Part shown: positions 8,751 to 16,940 of the stretch, in pieces | How the letters are laid out: each line of letters begins with the position of its first letter | Numbering within the stretch: the first letter of the stretch is position 1 | From: an uncultured Flavobacteriaceae bacterium | Lineage (GTDB): Bacteria; Bacteroidota; Bacteroidia; Flavobacteriales; Flavobacteriaceae | Direction: 5' to 3' | DNA: 64,000 bases | NCBI GenBank assembly: GCA_937929935.1 | Contig: CALFUL010000004.1 | Span: 310,001-374,000 of the forward strand | Position numbers and translations under genes: made by a program | The notes under the pieces: model-generated | Told to the model about the DNA's origin: nothing | What the model saw: only the letters and a program-made list of their open reading frames with translations | Database searches by the model: none

Positions 8751-9101
8751 ATGAAAAATCTATTTTTATTGCCTGTTTTTGTAATTGCCTTTATGTGCAA
8801 TACTACAATAGCGTTTGGGCAAGACACCTCCGTTAAAGTTGAAAAAACTAAAAAGGCCTCTATTGAAGAAGAAGAGGCAGGACCTTCTATGTTTAAATTT
8901 GAACCTAATTTTTTAGATTCAAAAGAAAAACGTCGTGAAGAAATGGCCCGTACACGAAGTATTATTGATACGTTAAAGATATCTGATACGCGACGAAAAA
9001 AACTATTACGTGATTTATATAAAAACGGGCTTACTAGGCGTCTTTCAAAGATTATAATTGCTGAATCGCATTTTGAAGACACCGCCTCAGAAAATAAATA
9101 A
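8751..9101 (+). CDS. Small secreted protein, paralogue of the next gene
   Basis: 116 residues from the ATG at 8751, chosen because a signal peptide (MKNLFLLPVFVIAFMCNTTI, ending AFGQ) starts there; the longer open frame from 8658 has none. The mature part is highly charged. The last 40 residues (TLKISDTRRKKLLRDLYK, then RRLSKIIIAESHFED) match the end of the next protein, so the pair arose by tandem duplication. No known domain was recognised. Role unknown. Confidence 0.65.
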   Translation: MKNLFLLPVFVIAFMCNTTIAFGQDTSVKVEKTKKASIEEEEAGPSMFKFEPNFLDSKEKRREEMARTRSIIDTLKISDTRRKKLLRDLYKNGLTRRLSKIIIAESHFEDTASENK

Positions 9102-9157
9102 AATTAATTCGCAGTTAAGTGTAGTTGCCTAGAATGCTCACTATTCTTAATTAATTA

Positions 9158-9200
9158 AAATTTTTAGTTCTAAACCTATTACAATTTGAACTAAAAATTT
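9158..9200 (+). promoter_or_regulatory. Perfect 13-bp hairpin in front of the second paralogue
   Basis: AAATTTTTAGTTC (9158-9170) pairs with GAACTAAAAATTT (9188-9200) around a 17-nt loop, ending 13 bp before the ATG at 9214. It could end transcription of the first paralogue or set expression of the second. The stem is AT-rich, and no clean U-run distinct from the stem follows. Confidence 0.4.
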
Positions 9201-9213
9201 AAAACAATTGAAA

Positions 9214-9603
9214 ATGAAAAATATAAATTTACTATTGGCTAGTGCCTTTATGTGCATCTCTGCATTAGGAATGGCTCAAGAAAAAGCTGAAAAAGAATCA
9301 CCTTCTGATAAAGAAAAACCAAAAGTAATTCTGAAGAAGGACTTTGAAATTGAAAAACACACCATAATGGAGCGTTTTGAAACTGATTATATGGTTTCTG
9401 CTGATGGTCGTGCTGATTTAAAAAAGAAGCGTATTGCTGATGCAGAACACACCCTAAAGGTGTTAGATACTATGGATATCTCGGAGCGTAAGAAACGTTT
9501 AATACTTAGAGATTTAAAATATAATCCGTTTTCTGAGCGATTAAGTAAATTCATTGCTGAAACTAAATTTGAAGAACAAGCTTCAAACGATAATAAGAAG
9601 TAG
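9214..9603 (+). CDS. Small secreted protein, paralogue of the preceding gene
   Basis: 129 residues from the ATG at 9214; a TTG six bases upstream is in frame but the signal peptide (MKNINLLLASAFMCISALGM, then AQ) fits the ATG. The mature part is rich in Lys and Glu. The C-terminal VLDTMDISERKKRLILRDLK and SERLSKFIAETKFEEQ match the preceding protein. A function is not recognisable. A strong terminator follows the stop. Confidence 0.68.
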   Translation: MKNINLLLASAFMCISALGMAQEKAEKESPSDKEKPKVILKKDFEIEKHTIMERFETDYMVSADGRADLKKKRIADAEHTLKVLDTMDISERKKRLILRDLKYNPFSERLSKFIAETKFEEQASNDNKK

Positions 9604-9622
9604 ACCTTTTTACTACAAGATT

Positions 9623-9667
9623 AGAATAGCGCACTAAAACTTTAGTTTTAGTGGGCTATTCTATTTT
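9623..9667. terminator. Bidirectional rho-independent terminator
   Basis: An inverted repeat, AGAATAGCGCACTAAAAC against GTTTTAGTGGGCTATTCT, has a 4-nt loop. It lies between two convergent genes and, with AT-rich flanks on both sides, can serve both strands. Confidence 0.8.
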
Positions 9668-9681
9668 AACTCAATAACTGA

Positions 9682-10899
9682 TTATACCGTATTTAATTTT
9701 ATCTTTTGTTTCGCTTTGAATTTTAGATAGTATAAAATGCAAACTGAAAGACCTGCACATATTGAAAATCCTATAAAAAGAGGTAGTGCTGAAGTGGTTA
9801 CAAATGAACCTATAAAGGTGCTAATAGGCACTGACATCAAAGTGGAAATAAACCCTGTAATTGCCGCTCCAATTCCTGCAATGTGGCCAATAGGTTGCAT
9901 GGCGATAGCTCTTAAATTTCCAAAAATAAAAGCAACGGCAAAGAACTGCAAAGAGAAAAATAAGAACAGTATTTCAAAAGGTGGATTTTCTCCGGTAAAA
10001 AATAATAAAACATAGGTTAAAGAAATACCTAAATAGGAAATCAATGAAAACGTGATTATCTTTTCCATACCGTATTTCAAAACCAACGTACCGTTTAAAA
10101 AAGTAGCCAAGCCAATGGTTATAGCAAGGCCTGCAAAAATCATAGGAAACTCTTCTTTTAAGTGGTATTGATCTTCAAAAATTTGCTGTGCGGTACTTAA
10201 GTATACTAAAAATGAACCCACAATGAAACCCGAAATAAAGGTAAAACCTAATGTTCTTGGGTACTTAATTAGTTCATTCCAGCCCTCTTTAAAAATATGT
10301 CTCGATAGCGGAATACGATTTTCGAGTTCTAAGGTTTCAGGCTGTCTTCTCCAGAACCATAACCCTACAAGTAACGCAAATAACAATTGAAAATAGAAAA
10401 TGGACTGCCAATTATACGCGTCTAAAATAAACTTGCCTATGGTTGGAGCAATTACCGGAATAAGAATAAAAATAGCTGTGATAAAAGACATGATACGTGC
10501 CATGAAATCTCCACTGTAAACATCGCGAACCATTGCAATACTTATGGTTCTTGGTGCTGAAAGCGCTATGCCCTGTAGTACACGGCCCAAGAGCATGACC
10601 TCCATGCTCTTTGCATAAATACAAAGAAAACTTGCTAGACAAAATATGATAAAACTTGAAATAACGGTAGGTTTTCTTCCCCATGAATCAGAAATAGGAC
10701 CGAAAATTAAGGGGCCCACGCCCAAACCTAGAAATATCATGATAATGATTTGTTGATTCTTTATTGGGTCTGTTTCCCCAACGGCTGCTCCAATAACATC
10801 TAAAGCAGGCAACAAGGCATCAATAGCTATGGCAACTATTGACATTAATAAAGCCATAAGTACTACAAATTCTAGCTGTGGAAGTCTTTTCAAAAACAT
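9682..10899 (-). CDS. Bcr/CflA family multidrug efflux MFS transporter
   Basis: 405 residues from the ATG at 10899 (an upstream ATG at 10917 adds six residues before the helix-rich part). Twelve hydrophobic segments are apparent. MFS signature GPISDSWGRKPTV lies in the loop after helix 2, and GRVLQGIALSAPRTISIAMV matches the Bcr/CflA drug:proton antiporter helix 4 region. It exports small hydrophobic compounds by proton exchange across the inner membrane. It stands alone, with no regulator beside it. The substrate is unknown; export of the polyketide product from the nearby operon is possible but unsupported. Confidence 0.88.
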   Translation of the reverse strand: MFLKRLPQLEFVVLMALLMSIVAIAIDALLPALDVIGAAVGETDPIKNQQIIIMIFLGLGVGPLIFGPISDSWGRKPTVISSFIIFCLASFLCIYAKSMEVMLLGRVLQGIALSAPRTISIAMVRDVYSGDFMARIMSFITAIFILIPVIAPTIGKFILDAYNWQSIFYFQLLFALLVGLWFWRRQPETLELENRIPLSRHIFKEGWNELIKYPRTLGFTFISGFIVGSFLVYLSTAQQIFEDQYHLKEEFPMIFAGLAITIGLATFLNGTLVLKYGMEKIITFSLISYLGISLTYVLLFFTGENPPFEILFLFFSLQFFAVAFIFGNLRAIAMQPIGHIAGIGAAITGFISTLMSVPISTFIGSFVTTSALPLFIGFSICAGLSVCILYYLKFKAKQKIKLNTV

Positions 10900-11097
10900 T
10901 CGGCAAAAATAGTTCATTTACAACCCAGCTTTTCTTTTAACTACTAAAATTAAAAAGAATAACACAGATGTGATTATAACTCTCTGATATAGTGCAAAAT
11001 ACGATTTAACGAAAATCATTACCATAGAACGAAATTGTTGGGAAACCTTCATCAAATTTATTTTCTTGAACCCTGAAACTAGAAAAATCTCATTCCT

Positions 11098-11871
11098 ATG
11101 TCTTTAAAAAACATCCTACTTACAGCTGCTTTAGTGGTCTTTCTTTCTTTTAGTTCAAACGCTCAAGAGAAATATTACAAGGGCACCATTCAAATAAGTT
11201 CAAAAAAATCAAAAGAAGCCTACATCTTAATTGATGCTACCAACCCGCAGAATTTTCAAAAAACCATTACCTACGTAGAACCAGTGTATTATGAAAAATA
11301 CAAGTTTACTGGTAAAGTGAAAAAAACTGCTAAGAAAACATTAGAGTCTAAAAATGTAATTGGTTTTACCCTTGAGAACGGTAGAAAATTTAAGACCATT
11401 AAGTATCGTAAACCTACTACAGGTTTAAAATCTACATTAGCGCCACAATATTGTTTAGAGCAATTAAGCGAAGGTCCTATAGAATTGTATAAGTTACGTA
11501 GTCATACTGATGGAGGTAAAGTAACACCTGAATTACTTGATGCCATGCACGAAAGTCTATCAGGTGATAGAACTGCCTTATTAGAATATATTGAAAACAA
11601 CTTTATCATTATTGCCCAAAAAGGTAAAAAAGGGCTTAAAGCGAATACGAAAAATATTTTAAGAGTTGATCTGATGAACCTTATTGGCGATAATCAAATG
11701 ATTGTTAAAAATTTTGAGAATAATCATTATGGTTTAAAAGAGCTCTTGATTTCAGAAAAGAATGAATATTACCAAGCAAACCCTGAAATGGAAGCTGCAT
11801 TAAAACATCTTGTGGCTGAATATAATGGGATTCAAACTGATAAAGCATTGAACACTGCAGGTTCTAAATAA
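11098..11871 (+). CDS. Secreted protein of unknown function
   Basis: 257 residues with a clear signal peptide (MSLKNILLTAALVVFLSFSS, then NAQ). The mature part begins with KYYKGTIQISSKKSKEAYIL, resembling secreted flavobacterial proteins that react to their own surface-deposited substrate, and continues as a mixed alpha/beta, Lys-rich chain. No catalytic motif was seen. It is a single gene closed by a strong terminator. Confidence 0.7.
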   Translation: MSLKNILLTAALVVFLSFSSNAQEKYYKGTIQISSKKSKEAYILIDATNPQNFQKTITYVEPVYYEKYKFTGKVKKTAKKTLESKNVIGFTLENGRKFKTIKYRKPTTGLKSTLAPQYCLEQLSEGPIELYKLRSHTDGGKVTPELLDAMHESLSGDRTALLEYIENNFIIIAQKGKKGLKANTKNILRVDLMNLIGDNQMIVKNFENNHYGLKELLISEKNEYYQANPEMEAALKHLVAEYNGIQTDKALNTAGSK

Positions 11872-11891
11872 AAGTTATACTAACTCGACTG

Positions 11892-11927
11892 AAAGGCTAT
11901 CTTTTTTAAAGATGGCCTTTTTTATTT
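11892..11927 (+). terminator. Rho-independent terminator
   Basis: AAGGCTATCTTT pairs with AAAGATGGCCTT (one G-U) over a short T loop, followed by a T-run. It lies about 20 bp after the stop of the secreted-protein gene. Confidence 0.85.
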
Positions 11928-12025
11928 CAATGATGTTCGTGTTTGCTATTCATTAAACACATTAGGTTATATGAAAATTGTAAATAGCTCTAAATGAGTA
12001 TTTCAAAGAATTTAAAGGAAATCAG

Positions 12026-12904
12026 TTACGAAAAAAGTTCGGATGATAAATACCGATCTCCGCGATCACATATGATGCTAACAATTATACCTTGATCAAG
12101 CTCTGAAGCTAGTTTCAAAGCTGCTGTTGTAGCGCCGCCACTGCTCATACCGGCTAGAATTCCTTCTTGGGTTGCAAGTCTTCGAGTCATGGCTATTGCT
12201 TCTTCACGACTTACCTCAATAGTTCTGTCTACTTTTGAGGCATCAAATATTTTTGGCAAATATTCTTCAGGCCATTTACGAATACCTGGTATGCTCGATC
12301 CTTCTTTGGGTTGCACACCAACGATTTGAACGTCTTGGTTTTGTTCTTTTAAAAAAGTTGATGTACCCATAATTGTTCCGGTGGTGCCCATTGATGAAAC
12401 AAAGTGGGTTATCATTTGCTCAGTATCTTTCCAAATTTCTGGCCCTGTGGTATGATAATGGGCTTTCCAATTATCCTCATTGGCAAATTGGTTGAACGAA
12501 AAGAATCCATCGTTTTTAACTTTTAGACCAGCATAATCACGCGCACCCTCAATTCCGTCAGGATGTAAAGTTACTTTTGCCCCGTATGCTTTCATTGTTT
12601 GCACGCGTTCTTTGGTTGCTTTTTCTGGCATGACCAACTCTATGTCTAATTTAAAAACTGCTGCAATCATTGCTAAAGCAATACCCGTATTACCACTTGT
12701 GGCCTCAATAAGCTTTGAGCTTTGATTTATATCACCTCGGTCTAGAGCGTTTTTAATCATAGAATATGCTGCTCTGTCTTTCACACTTCCGCCTGGGTTG
12801 TTTCCTTCTAATTTAAAATACAAGTCTACATTAGGGTTTGTATTGAGCGTCATTGATTTAACAAGGGGAGTATTTCCTATTCGATTTAGTAAAGTCTTAT
12901 TCAT
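12026..12904 (-). CDS. cysM: Cysteine synthase B (O-acetylserine sulfhydrylase)
   Basis: 292 residues, fold type II PLP enzyme. Lys42 in NPGGSVKDRAA is the PLP-binding lysine, EATSGNTGIALAM is the substrate loop, and the glycine-rich phosphate loop is SSMGTTGTIMGTS. The motif GILAGMSSGGATTAAL is typical of CysM/CysK. It makes cysteine from O-acetylserine and sulfide. Its start overlaps the end of the serine acetyltransferase gene by 8 bp, so the two form a coupled operon for cysteine synthesis. Length fits CysM better than the longer CysK. Confidence 0.92.
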   Translation of the reverse strand: MNKTLLNRIGNTPLVKSMTLNTNPNVDLYFKLEGNNPGGSVKDRAAYSMIKNALDRGDINQSSKLIEATSGNTGIALAMIAAVFKLDIELVMPEKATKERVQTMKAYGAKVTLHPDGIEGARDYAGLKVKNDGFFSFNQFANEDNWKAHYHTTGPEIWKDTEQMITHFVSSMGTTGTIMGTSTFLKEQNQDVQIVGVQPKEGSSIPGIRKWPEEYLPKIFDASKVDRTIEVSREEAIAMTRRLATQEGILAGMSSGGATTAALKLASELDQGIIVSIICDRGDRYLSSELFS

Positions 12905-13697
12905 TTTTCAAATCAGATTTGCTCAATATTTTTTCGTTTGATTCGTGTAAAATAATAGCGTTTTTCTTTACAGATTTCGTTATCCAGGTATTACCACCAA
13001 TAACGCTATTCTCGCCTATTACCGTATTACCTCCAAGAATGGTTGCATTTGCATAAATGGTCACATTTTTTTCAATGGTAGGATGCCTTTTTTTATTCTT
13101 GAGGCTCTTTTTGACCGTTAAAGCACCTAAGGTTACCCCTTGATATAGTTTTACATGTTCATGAATTTCAACTGTTTCACCAATCACAACGCCAGTGCCA
13201 TGGTCAATAAAGAAAAAATCGCCGATTGTGGCTCCCGGATGTATATCAATGCCCGTTAATTGATGTGCGTATTCAGTCATCAAACGAGGAATAAGCGGTA
13301 ATTTTAAATCGAAAAAAACCCCTGCCATTCTATAAATAGCAATGGCAAAAAAACCTGGATAAGCAAGGTATACTTCTTCTAAAGATTTTGCTGCTGGATC
13401 ATTGTCATAAATTGCTTGGGCATCTTTTTTTAAACTGCAAAATAAATCTGGAATTTGGCTTTTAAAATCGTGCCAAGTTTTACACGGAATTCCTTTAATT
13501 TCAGGGCAAGCAGCATCCCTAATATTTAAAAATAAAGTTTCTAATTCAGTTAATGCTTTTTCAGCATCAGTATCCACATCAAAAAGTGCATTAAAAAGTA
13601 ATTGTGTAAAACGTTGTGATTCTTTCTTTAAATGAATAGAAACTTGAATTTCTTCTTTTTGATTTTTTATGGCTTGAATAAGACTATTGTGCTTCAT
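12897..13697 (-). CDS. cysE: Serine O-acetyltransferase
   Basis: 266 residues. An N-terminal helical domain is followed by a left-handed beta-helix of hexapeptide repeats from about residue 150, with GIDIHPGATIGDFFFIDHGT and VVIGETVEIHEHVKLYQGVT, the signature of serine acetyltransferases; His in FIDHGTG is the catalytic base region. It transfers acetyl from acetyl-CoA to serine, the step before CysM. It is the first gene of the cysE-cysM operon. No riboswitch-like structure was noticed upstream. Confidence 0.92.
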   Translation of the reverse strand: MKHNSLIQAIKNQKEEIQVSIHLKKESQRFTQLLFNALFDVDTDAEKALTELETLFLNIRDAACPEIKGIPCKTWHDFKSQIPDLFCSLKKDAQAIYDNDPAAKSLEEVYLAYPGFFAIAIYRMAGVFFDLKLPLIPRLMTEYAHQLTGIDIHPGATIGDFFFIDHGTGVVIGETVEIHEHVKLYQGVTLGALTVKKSLKNKKRHPTIEKNVTIYANATILGGNTVIGENSVIGGNTWITKSVKKNAIILHESNEKILSKSDLKNE

Positions 13698-13888
13698 AGG
13701 GTGCTATAGACGTATAAATTATGAATTCTTTAATTATAAAACCTACTTTTTATGGTTCTATTAATCATTTTCAATTAAATTATTCTGAAGAAATTACAAG
13801 TTTTCAAAAATGTGCAATAGAGTCCATGGCTGTGGTAGATTTTTTTTAATCAGAATTTCTTGATAGATTTTTAATTAATTAAAAAAAA

Positions 13889-14500
13889 TCACATTTTTAA
13901 AAAGCGAGCACGCTCCATGAAATGCTCTTCAAAGCGCGCTAATAACGGATGCATTTGTTCTGTATACAACACATACTGACATTTTCTAATACTTTGCGTA
14001 ATGGAAAGCATCGCGGTATAATCTGATTTTTGCTTTAAAAAATCGCCATCATCAATACTACAAATCTTGAGTTGCGAAGTACTTACACCATTCAATAAAA
14101 ATAACTTATTTAAACTTCTTGGCGTAGTGATAAGAATATCAATGCCTTCAAATATTTCTGACTTTTGAACATCAATATGTAATTCTTTATACCCCACATA
14201 AACTCTTACCGAGCTCTGTTTCGTGTATTCTAAAAAGGAAGCATATAATTCTAGTGCACGCTCTTTATTTTCTACAATAACTAAGGCTCTTGGTGCAGTG
14301 CCCACGGCTTCACAATTGATTTTCTGCAGGGTTGTGAGTATTAAGCTTGTGGTTTTTCCGCTGTCTTTTGGTGCGATACAATAAACATTAGCTCCACTTT
14401 TTATAACGGGAATAGTTTTTGTCTGAAACGGAGTAGGTTCTTCTATTGCAAATTGTTCTAAGCGTTCTAAGAGGTGAGTATGTAGTTTTTTAAAGGACAT
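13889..14500 (-). CDS. Single-domain degenerate DEAD-box helicase-like protein
   Basis: 203 residues, only the first RecA-like domain. A Q-motif-like EEPTPFQTKTIPVI, a P-loop APKDSGKTT (residues 43-51) and a motif Ib-like ITTPRSL are present, but the DEAD box reads IDDGD (149-153) and the SAT motif is lost (YTEQ). There is no second domain. It can probably bind a nucleotide but is unlikely to unwind RNA. Similar short proteins are known in Flavobacteriaceae; a regulatory or RNA-binding role is a guess. Full DEAD-box genes lie 1.1 kb away on the other strand. Confidence 0.75.
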   Translation of the reverse strand: MSFKKLHTHLLERLEQFAIEEPTPFQTKTIPVIKSGANVYCIAPKDSGKTTSLILTTLQKINCEAVGTAPRALVIVENKERALELYASFLEYTKQSSVRVYVGYKELHIDVQKSEIFEGIDILITTPRSLNKLFLLNGVSTSQLKICSIDDGDFLKQKSDYTAMLSITQSIRKCQYVLYTEQMHPLLARFEEHFMERARFLKM

Positions 14501-14572
14501 TGTAACGTTTTGAATAACAAAGATAGTATCAATGCTTTATTTTGGATGATTAAAGTATAAAAATAGTAGTTC

Positions 14573-15472
14573 TTAAGTATATAGAATCAAAAATACCCCA
14601 ATCAATATACCTGCTAACGGAATTAACTTCTTGCGTTTGTTTTGTTCTTTAAATACCAACCCGCCAATAACAACGGCAATGATTAATTGGCTTCTTTTTA
14701 TAGCAGATAGTAACATGATTAGGGCTTCAGGGTCTTGAAGTGCTTTTAGATAAAAATAATCTGCTAATACAAGTAAAACACCCACTAGAGGTATAGACCA
14801 TCGCCATATAAATGCTTTTCTTTTCTCAATAAAAGGAAACCAAGTTATGCTAAGAATAATGAGTAAAATACCCATGGTGTAAAAGCTGAACCAAAATTGT
14901 AAAGTTTGAGGGTTTAAAGCTAAGTTTTGAATCAAAAACTTGTCGTACAGTCCACTTGAAGCTCCTAAAAAGGTAGCGCCAATAATGGCGAAAATCCATT
15001 TATTTTTCTTAAAATTAATGCCTTCCTTTTTACCAATTCTCGAATATAAAAGCACTGAAAAAATAATAATAAAGAAACCTACCCACTGCCAAAAGTTGGG
15101 TTTTTCTTGGTATATAAAAATCGCACCTATAAAAGTAAAAAAAGGTCCTGCCGACCGAATCGGAGTCACAATTGTAATAGGTAAGTGTTTTAGGGCTTGA
15201 TATGCGAGTATCCAAGAAGCTGACATGATTACTGATTTAATAGCAATAAATAGATGTGTTTTGCAAGAAACAGTAGTAATGTGTAACTGCATTTTAATCA
15301 TGTACTCAGGGTAATAGGTAGACCCAATATAAAAGGGTAGTAGTAATAAAAAGCCTGATGAAATAGTGCCAAACAAAACAGGAAAAACCTCGTTGCCTTG
15401 AACAGCATGTTTTTTACATAAATTATGTAAACCTAAAAATAAAGCCGCTAAGAGACCAAGGTACATCCACAT
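14573..15472 (-). CDS. EamA/DMT family transporter
   Basis: 299 residues with about ten hydrophobic helices in two repeated halves, as in drug/metabolite transporters. TIVTPIRSAGPFFTFIGAIF and IYQEKPNFWQWVGFFIII at the end of the first half and VIGGLVFKEQNKRKKLIPLA at the end of the second are the typical EamA repeat ends. It moves a small metabolite across the inner membrane; the substrate is unknown. It stands alone and is divergent from the helicase pair. Confidence 0.85.
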   Translation of the reverse strand: MWMYLGLLAALFLGLHNLCKKHAVQGNEVFPVLFGTISSGFLLLLPFYIGSTYYPEYMIKMQLHITTVSCKTHLFIAIKSVIMSASWILAYQALKHLPITIVTPIRSAGPFFTFIGAIFIYQEKPNFWQWVGFFIIIFSVLLYSRIGKKEGINFKKNKWIFAIIGATFLGASSGLYDKFLIQNLALNPQTLQFWFSFYTMGILLIILSITWFPFIEKRKAFIWRWSIPLVGVLLVLADYFYLKALQDPEALIMLLSAIKRSQLIIAVVIGGLVFKEQNKRKKLIPLAGILIGVFLILYT

Positions 15473-15637
15473 ATGGCGAGCAAAGATATTGGTTTTGCGA
15501 ACAGTGGTTTAATCTTTTCAAATGTTTATTCTCCGTTTCATTTATAGTGTCAACTAAAACAATTTCTTGTGCGAACAAGACAACCAATAAGTGCCGTTCT
15601 CAGTTTTCATGTACCTATCTTTGCTTAAACTTATTTT

Positions 15638-16936
15638 ATGTCAAAACAGTTCTCTGATTTAGGAATTAACAAACAACTACTGCAAGGTTTAGTCGATTTA
15701 GGTATTTCTATTCCTACAGATATTCAAAAGAAAACAATACCCATAGTCTTAGGTCAAAAAGAAGATGTAGTTGCTTTGGCAAAAACAGGAACGGGTAAAA
15801 CGGTAGCCTTCGGCCTTCCTTTACTACAATTGATAGACACTAAAAATACTGAGGTACAGGCTTTGATATTGGCCCCTACAAGAGAATTAGGACAACAAAT
15901 TTTCACGAACTTGGTTTCTTTTGCTTCCCAGAACACTGAAATTTCTATTGCAGCCGTTTGTGGAGGTATTCCTATTAAACCTCAAATTGAACGTTTAAAA
16001 GAAGTAACGCATATTGTTGTGGCTACACCGGGTCGATTAATTGATTTGGTTCAGCGTAAATCCGTCAGTATAAAAAACATAAAATATTTAGTTTTAGATG
16101 AAGCTGATGAAATGGTCAGTGCATTAAAAAAGGACATAGATGTAATAGCGGAAGAGATTCCTAAATCAAGAAGAACTTTATTGTTTACAGCTACTATGTC
16201 TGGTGCTATAAAGCAGCTGGTACAGAATTATATGTCAAAACATGTGGTGCATATAGAAGCAGATATGGCACAACTTGGGCATAAAGGTATCGACCATCAC
16301 TATGTGGTTGTTGAACCAATAGAAAAATTAGAGGTATTGCTTCATTTTCTACATTCTAAGGAAGGAGAACGAGGTATCATTTTTTGTAAAACCAAGGCTG
16401 CGGTAAATAAATTAGCAAAGAAGTTGGCCATCAATAAATTTTCATCAGGTGCTATTCATGGTAGTTTGTCGCAAGGTATTCGTGATCGAATTATGGGGCA
16501 ATTTAGAGAAGGCTTTATTGATATTCTGGTAGCCACTGATTTAGCAGCTCGGGGTATTGATGTAAAAGAAACGTCTTATGTTGTGAATTATCATTTGCCA
16601 GATACCTATGAAGCGTATGTGCATAGAAGCGGTAGAACGGCGAGGGCAGGAGCAAAGGGACTCTCATTAAGTATCATACAAGAAGATGAAGTTGCAGATA
16701 TTCCTGAATTTGAAAAAGAGCTTGGTTTGGTTTTTAGTGAATTTAAAAAGCAAAATGCTGAAAATAGAGAAGAAATCAATATGGTTTTATGGGCTAAAAA
16801 AGTATTTAAAACGAAGCCTGACCGTACAGTTTTACCAGAAACTAAAGATAAAATAAAAACCATTTTTCATCATTTAACCAAAGATGAATTGATTGAGAAA
16901 GTGCTAGCCGATTATTTGAAACAAAACACAAAGTAA
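15638..16936 (+). CDS. DEAD-box ATP-dependent RNA helicase
   Basis: 432 residues with all core motifs in order: Q motif (IPTDIQKKTIP), Walker A AKTGTGKT, PTRELGQQ, TPGRLID, DEADEM, TATMSG, and in domain 2 IFCKTKAA, VATDLAARGID and HRSGRTARAG. A tail of about 80 residues lacks a recognisable RNA-binding module. It unwinds short RNA duplexes in ribosome assembly or mRNA turnover. A TATCTTTG sequence at 15616-15623 fits the flavobacterial -7 promoter element, though no clear -33 element was found. The next helicase gene starts 4 bp after its stop. Confidence 0.92.
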   Translation: MSKQFSDLGINKQLLQGLVDLGISIPTDIQKKTIPIVLGQKEDVVALAKTGTGKTVAFGLPLLQLIDTKNTEVQALILAPTRELGQQIFTNLVSFASQNTEISIAAVCGGIPIKPQIERLKEVTHIVVATPGRLIDLVQRKSVSIKNIKYLVLDEADEMVSALKKDIDVIAEEIPKSRRTLLFTATMSGAIKQLVQNYMSKHVVHIEADMAQLGHKGIDHHYVVVEPIEKLEVLLHFLHSKEGERGIIFCKTKAAVNKLAKKLAINKFSSGAIHGSLSQGIRDRIMGQFREGFIDILVATDLAARGIDVKETSYVVNYHLPDTYEAYVHRSGRTARAGAKGLSLSIIQEDEVADIPEFEKELGLVFSEFKKQNAENREEINMVLWAKKVFKTKPDRTVLPETKDKIKTIFHHLTKDELIEKVLADYLKQNTK

Positions 16937-16940
16937 ACCT

